A DNA stretch of 8,194 nt from Sutterella sp. UBA1442 (GTDB lineage Bacteria > Pseudomonadota > Gammaproteobacteria > Burkholderiales > Burkholderiaceae_F). Below, one piece after another: positions 5,556-8,194 of the stretch. A program made the position numbers and the translations under genes. The notes beneath the pieces are model-generated. The model had not been told where the DNA came from. It made no database searches and saw only the letters and a program-made list of their open reading frames with translations. The stretch covers positions 57,261-65,454 of the forward strand of contig DCTK01000106.1 of assembly GCA_002329575.1 (NCBI GenBank). The letters are read 5' to 3'. Numbering within the stretch: the first letter of the stretch is position 1; each line of letters begins with the position of its first letter.

Positions 5556-7022
5556 ATGCGTATCAAGCAGAAGGCTCTTACCTTCGATGACGTGCTTCTC
5601 GTTCCGGCACATTCCGTCATCCTCCCCCGCGACACCGATCTTTCGACCCGTATCACCCGTAAATTGAAATTGAACATTCCGATGGTTTCCGCTGCTATGG
5701 ACACCGTTACGGAATCGGGTTTGGCCATTGCTTTGGCCCAAGAAGGTGGCATCGGTTTTATTCACAAGAATATGAGCGCTAAGCAACAAGCCGCTGAAGT
5801 GGCTCGTGTTAAGCGTCACGAAGCCGGCATGGTGGCCGATCCTATTACGGTGACACCCGGCATGACCGTGGGCGAAGTGATCCGCTTGAGCCGTGAACGT
5901 CACATCTCCGGTCTTCCGGTGGTCGATGGCAAGCGTGTGCTCGGTATGGTGACCTCTCGTGACCTTCGCTTTGAAACCCGCATGGACATCCCGGTGTCTC
6001 AAATCATGACGCCGGCAGAACGTTTGGTGACGGTTCGCGAAGGTGCCAGCTTGGATGACGCCAAGCACCTCATGCATCAACACCGTGTTGAACGCGTGTT
6101 GGTCGTTGATAAAGATTTCAATTTGACCGGTTTGATGACTGTGAAAGACATCATCAAGGCCGGTGAACACCCCAATGCCGCTAAAGACTCTCACGGTCGC
6201 CTCTTGGTGGGTGCTGCTGTGGGCGTTGGCGCCGGCACCGAAGAGCGCATCGAATTGTTGCGTGAAGCCGGTGTGGACGTGGTGGTCGTCGATACGGCTC
6301 ACGGTCACTCTCAAGGCGTTTTGGATCGCGTGCAATGGGTCAAGAAGAATTTCCCGGATCTCGAAGTGATCGGCGGTAACATCGCCACAGCTGAAGCCGC
6401 TCGTGCTTTGGTCGATCACGGTGCCGACGGTGTTAAGGTCGGTATCGGCCCGGGTTCTATTTGTACGACGCGTATTGTGGCCGGTGTCGGCGTTCCGCAA
6501 ATTACCGCAGTCTCTAACGTTGCCCAAGCCTTGGAAGGCACGGGTGTACCGTTGATCGCTGACGGCGGTATCCGCTTCTCGGGCGACATCGCCAAGGCCA
6601 TCGCTGCCGGTGCTCACGCTGTCATGATGGGCGGCATGTTTGCCGGTACCGATGAAGCTCCGGGTGAAGTGGTGCTCTACCAAGGTCGCTCCTTCAAGAG
6701 CTATCGCGGTATGGGTAGCCTCGGCGCCATGACCAAGGGCTCTGCTGACCGCTACTTCCAAGACAACAACTCGGGCAACATCAGCAAGTTCGTGCCCGAA
6801 GGCATTGAAGGTATGGTGCCCTACAAGGGACCGCTTTCGATGATCGTCTATCAAATGATCGGCGGTTTGCGCTCTTCGATGGGTTACTGCGGTTGCCCGA
6901 CAATCGAAGACATGCGCACCCGTGCTGAATTCGTTGAAATCACGGCTGCCGGTTGGCGTGAATCTCACGTGCACGATGTGAGAATTACCAAGGAAGCTCC
7001 GAACTACCGTCAAGAACAATAA
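5556..7022 (+). CDS. guaB: Inosine-5'-monophosphate dehydrogenase
   Basis: The enzyme oxidises IMP to XMP with NAD+, the first committed step of GMP synthesis, in the cytoplasm. It is 488 residues, the standard bacterial length. The TIM-barrel start [11 protein letters not shown] (10-20) and [10 protein letters not shown] (45-54) is followed by two CBS domains inserted at about 93-206, a regulatory Bateman module. The second barrel half has [10 protein letters not shown] (243-252), the catalytic loop [11 protein letters not shown] (296-306, nucleophile Cys303), [10 protein letters not shown] (335-344), and the mobile flap with [10 protein letters not shown] (383-392) and Arg399-Tyr400. All key residues are intact. 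GAGG five bases before ATG supports the start. It has its own promoter, a structured leader and a strong terminator, and guaA follows 111 bases downstream. Codon use is strongly biased, as for a highly expressed gene. Confidence 0.98.
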   Translation: MRIKQKALTFDDVLLVPAHSVILPRDTDLSTRITRKLKLNIPMVSAAMDTVTESGLAIALAQEGGIGFIHKNMSAKQQAAEVARVKRHEAGMVADPITVTPGMTVGEVIRLSRERHISGLPVVDGKRVLGMVTSRDLRFETRMDIPVSQIMTPAERLVTVREGASLDDAKHLMHQHRVERVLVVDKDFNLTGLMTVKDIIKAGEHPNAAKDSHGRLLVGAAVGVGAGTEERIELLREAGVDVVVVDTAHGHSQGVLDRVQWVKKNFPDLEVIGGNIATAEAARALVDHGADGVKVGIGPGSICTTRIVAGVGVPQITAVSNVAQALEGTGVPLIADGGIRFSGDIAKAIAAGAHAVMMGGMFAGTDEAPGEVVLYQGRSFKSYRGMGSLGAMTKGSADRYFQDNNSGNISKFVPEGIEGMVPYKGPLSMIVYQMIGGLRSSMGYCGCPTIEDMRTRAEFVEITAAGWRESHVHDVRITKEAPNYRQEQ

Positions 7023-7042
7023 TCGGTCAGTTCAAGGAAATG

Positions 7043-7087
7043 AAGGCGCGAGCGAGGCAAATAACACTCACTCGCGCTTTTGTTTAA
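7043..7087 (+). terminator. Intrinsic terminator after guaB
   Basis: GCGCGAG (7046-7052) pairs with CTCGCGC (7071-7077). An inner GAG/CTC extension lies past one mismatch, and outer A-T and G-T pairs continue at 7043-7045 with 7078-7080. The right arm runs into CTTTTGTTTA. The stem begins about 20 bases after the guaB stop. It would end or reduce transcription before guaA, so guaA probably depends on read-through or on a promoter in the AT-rich gap 7085-7120. Confidence 0.75.
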
Positions 7088-7133
7088 AATTATCAAGTTT
7101 TGATTTTTATTATTTTTAACGGAACCATCGAGC

Positions 7134-8194
7134 ATGAGTCACGATCGTATTCTTATTTTGGACTTCGGTAGCCAAGTGACGCAGTTGATTGCCCGCCGCG
7201 TGCGTGAAGCACACGTGTATTGCGAAGTGCATCCCAACGACGTCTCCGAAGACTTTATCCGCGAGTTTGCGCCTAAAGGCATTGTTCTGTCGGGCTCTCA
7301 CATGAGCGCTTACGAAGAATCCAATGACCAAGTCAGCCAAGCCGTTTTTAACGCCGGTGTGCCGATTTTGGGCATTTGCTACGGTATGCAAACGATGGCT
7401 CAGCAATTGGGCGGCAAGGTTGAAAATGTCGGTAAGCGTGAATTCGGTTACGCTGAAGTCAAAAACCACAACAATTCCAAGTTGTTGACGGGTATTGAAG
7501 ACATGAAGGGCGCCGAAGGCGAGTCTGTGATGAAGGTTTGGATGAGTCACGGCGATAAGGTGACCGTTTTGCCTGAAGGTTTTGAAGTGATGTGCTCGAC
7601 GCCTTCTTGCCCCATTGCCGGTATGTGCGATGAAAAACGCGGTTTTTACGCCGTCCAATTCCACCCGGAAGTCACACACACGGTGCAAGGTCGTGCGATT
7701 TTGAATCGCTTCGTGCTCGATATCTGTAAAGCCGAACCTTCTTGGATCATGGGCGACTACGTCGAAGAAGCCGTTGCCAAAATTCGTGAACAAGTGGGCG
7801 ACGAGGAAGTGATTCTCGGTTTGTCGGGCGGCGTGGATTCGTCCGTGGCCGCCGCACTCATTCATCGAGCCATCGGCAAGCAACTGACCTGTGTGTTTGT
7901 TGACAACGGTCTGTTGCGTAAAAATGAGCGCCAACAAGTTCAAGAAACATTTGAAAAGAACATGGGCTTGAAGTTGATCGTTGTTGACGCGGTCGATCGC
8001 TTCATGGGCGAGTTGGCCGGTGTGACCGATCCGGAACAAAAGCGTAAGATCATCGGCAAGGGCTTTATCGACACCTTCGACCGGGAAGCACACAAGCTGG
8101 AAGATATCAAATGGCTGGCGCAGGGAACCATTTACCCCGATATCATCGAATCACTCTCCATCACCGGTGTCACCATCAAGAGCCACCACAACGT
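7134..8194 (+). CDS. guaA: GMP synthase (glutamine-hydrolysing), 5' part
   Basis: GuaA aminates XMP to GMP using glutamine and ATP, the step after GuaB. The frame runs from ATG 7134 to the right edge without a stop, giving 353 residues of the roughly 515-540 expected. The N-terminal class I glutamine amidotransferase domain shows [15 protein letters not shown] (8-22), the nucleophile Cys82 in GICYGMQ (80-86), and FHPEV (176-180) with His177 and Glu179 completing the triad. The ATP-pyrophosphatase domain begins with the P-loop LSGGVDSS (230-237) and continues through [11 protein letters not shown] (255-265) and the [14 protein letters not shown] segment (327-340). LSGSH at 52-56 replaces the more common LSGGP, as I recall for betaproteobacterial enzymes. 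A modest GGAA site precedes ATG by nine bases. The dimerisation domain lies beyond the window. Codon bias matches guaB. Confidence 0.97.
   Translation, partial: MSHDRILILDFGSQVTQLIARRVREAHVYCEVHPNDVSEDFIREFAPKGIVLSGSHMSAYEESNDQVSQAVFNAGVPILGICYGMQTMAQQLGGKVENVGKREFGYAEVKNHNNSKLLTGIEDMKGAEGESVMKVWMSHGDKVTVLPEGFEVMCSTPSCPIAGMCDEKRGFYAVQFHPEVTHTVQGRAILNRFVLDICKAEPSWIMGDYVEEAVAKIREQVGDEEVILGLSGGVDSSVAAALIHRAIGKQLTCVFVDNGLLRKNERQQVQETFEKNMGLKLIVVDAVDRFMGELAGVTDPEQKRKIIGKGFIDTFDREAHKLEDIKWLAQGTIYPDIIESLSITGVTIKSHHN

Noticed and set aside
5517..7019. A 500-codon open frame on the minus strand opposite guaB
   Set aside because: It mirrors guaB almost exactly and its translation has the His/Thr/Asn-rich composition typical of antisense of a codon-biased gene. 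No domain or start signal is visible, and guaB itself is certain.
7116..8093. A 325-codon open frame on the minus strand opposite guaA
   Set aside because: Same cause: it is the antisense shadow of strongly biased guaA codons. The plus strand encodes an unambiguous GMP synthase.

Overview
The window looks like a chromosomal segment of a betaproteobacterium (Burkholderiales). The pointers are the smpB / rnfH / guaB / guaA neighbourhood and a GuaA carrying the 'LSGSH' variant instead of 'LSGGP', which I associate with betaproteobacterial enzymes. Base composition is moderate and the guaB/guaA codons look optimised for high expression. A gut-type Sutterellaceae relative would fit, but I cannot prove the genus from the sequence. 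No tRNA, rRNA, CRISPR array, insertion sequence or phage gene is visible.

Layout: (1) positions 1-157 hold the 3' end of an unidentified plus-strand gene. It converges on smpB (minus strand, 235-684), and a shared hairpin terminator (182-212) lies between them. (2) Positions 770-4947 hold a tightly overlapping five-gene minus-strand operon. In transcription order it encodes a periplasmic metal-chelate-type binding protein, a FecCD-family permease, an ABC ATPase, a class I SAM methyltransferase and an FmdE-family metal-binding protein with a C-terminal zinc ribbon. All four junctions overlap by 4-11 bases. A Fur-like operator candidate lies just upstream of the first gene. (3) A 157-base divergent intergenic region separates this operon from rnfH (5105-5410, plus strand). 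(4) guaB (5556-7022) follows with its own promoter and an unusual leader containing three mutually complementary segments and a run of ten T. A strong terminator comes next, then the start of guaA (from 7134), which runs off the right edge.

guaB and guaA together convert IMP to XMP to GMP. smpB belongs to tmRNA ribosome rescue. The five-gene operon is the accessory part: an importer of the iron/corrinoid/metal-chelate class, translationally coupled to two cytoplasmic proteins (a methyltransferase and an orphan FmdE). Both probably act on the imported ligand or its metal, but the substrate cannot be read from the sequence. It sits between smpB and rnfH, where related bacteria usually have ratA; no ratA is present here. 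The operon is the best candidate for an undescribed system. The guaB leader is the best candidate for undescribed regulation.
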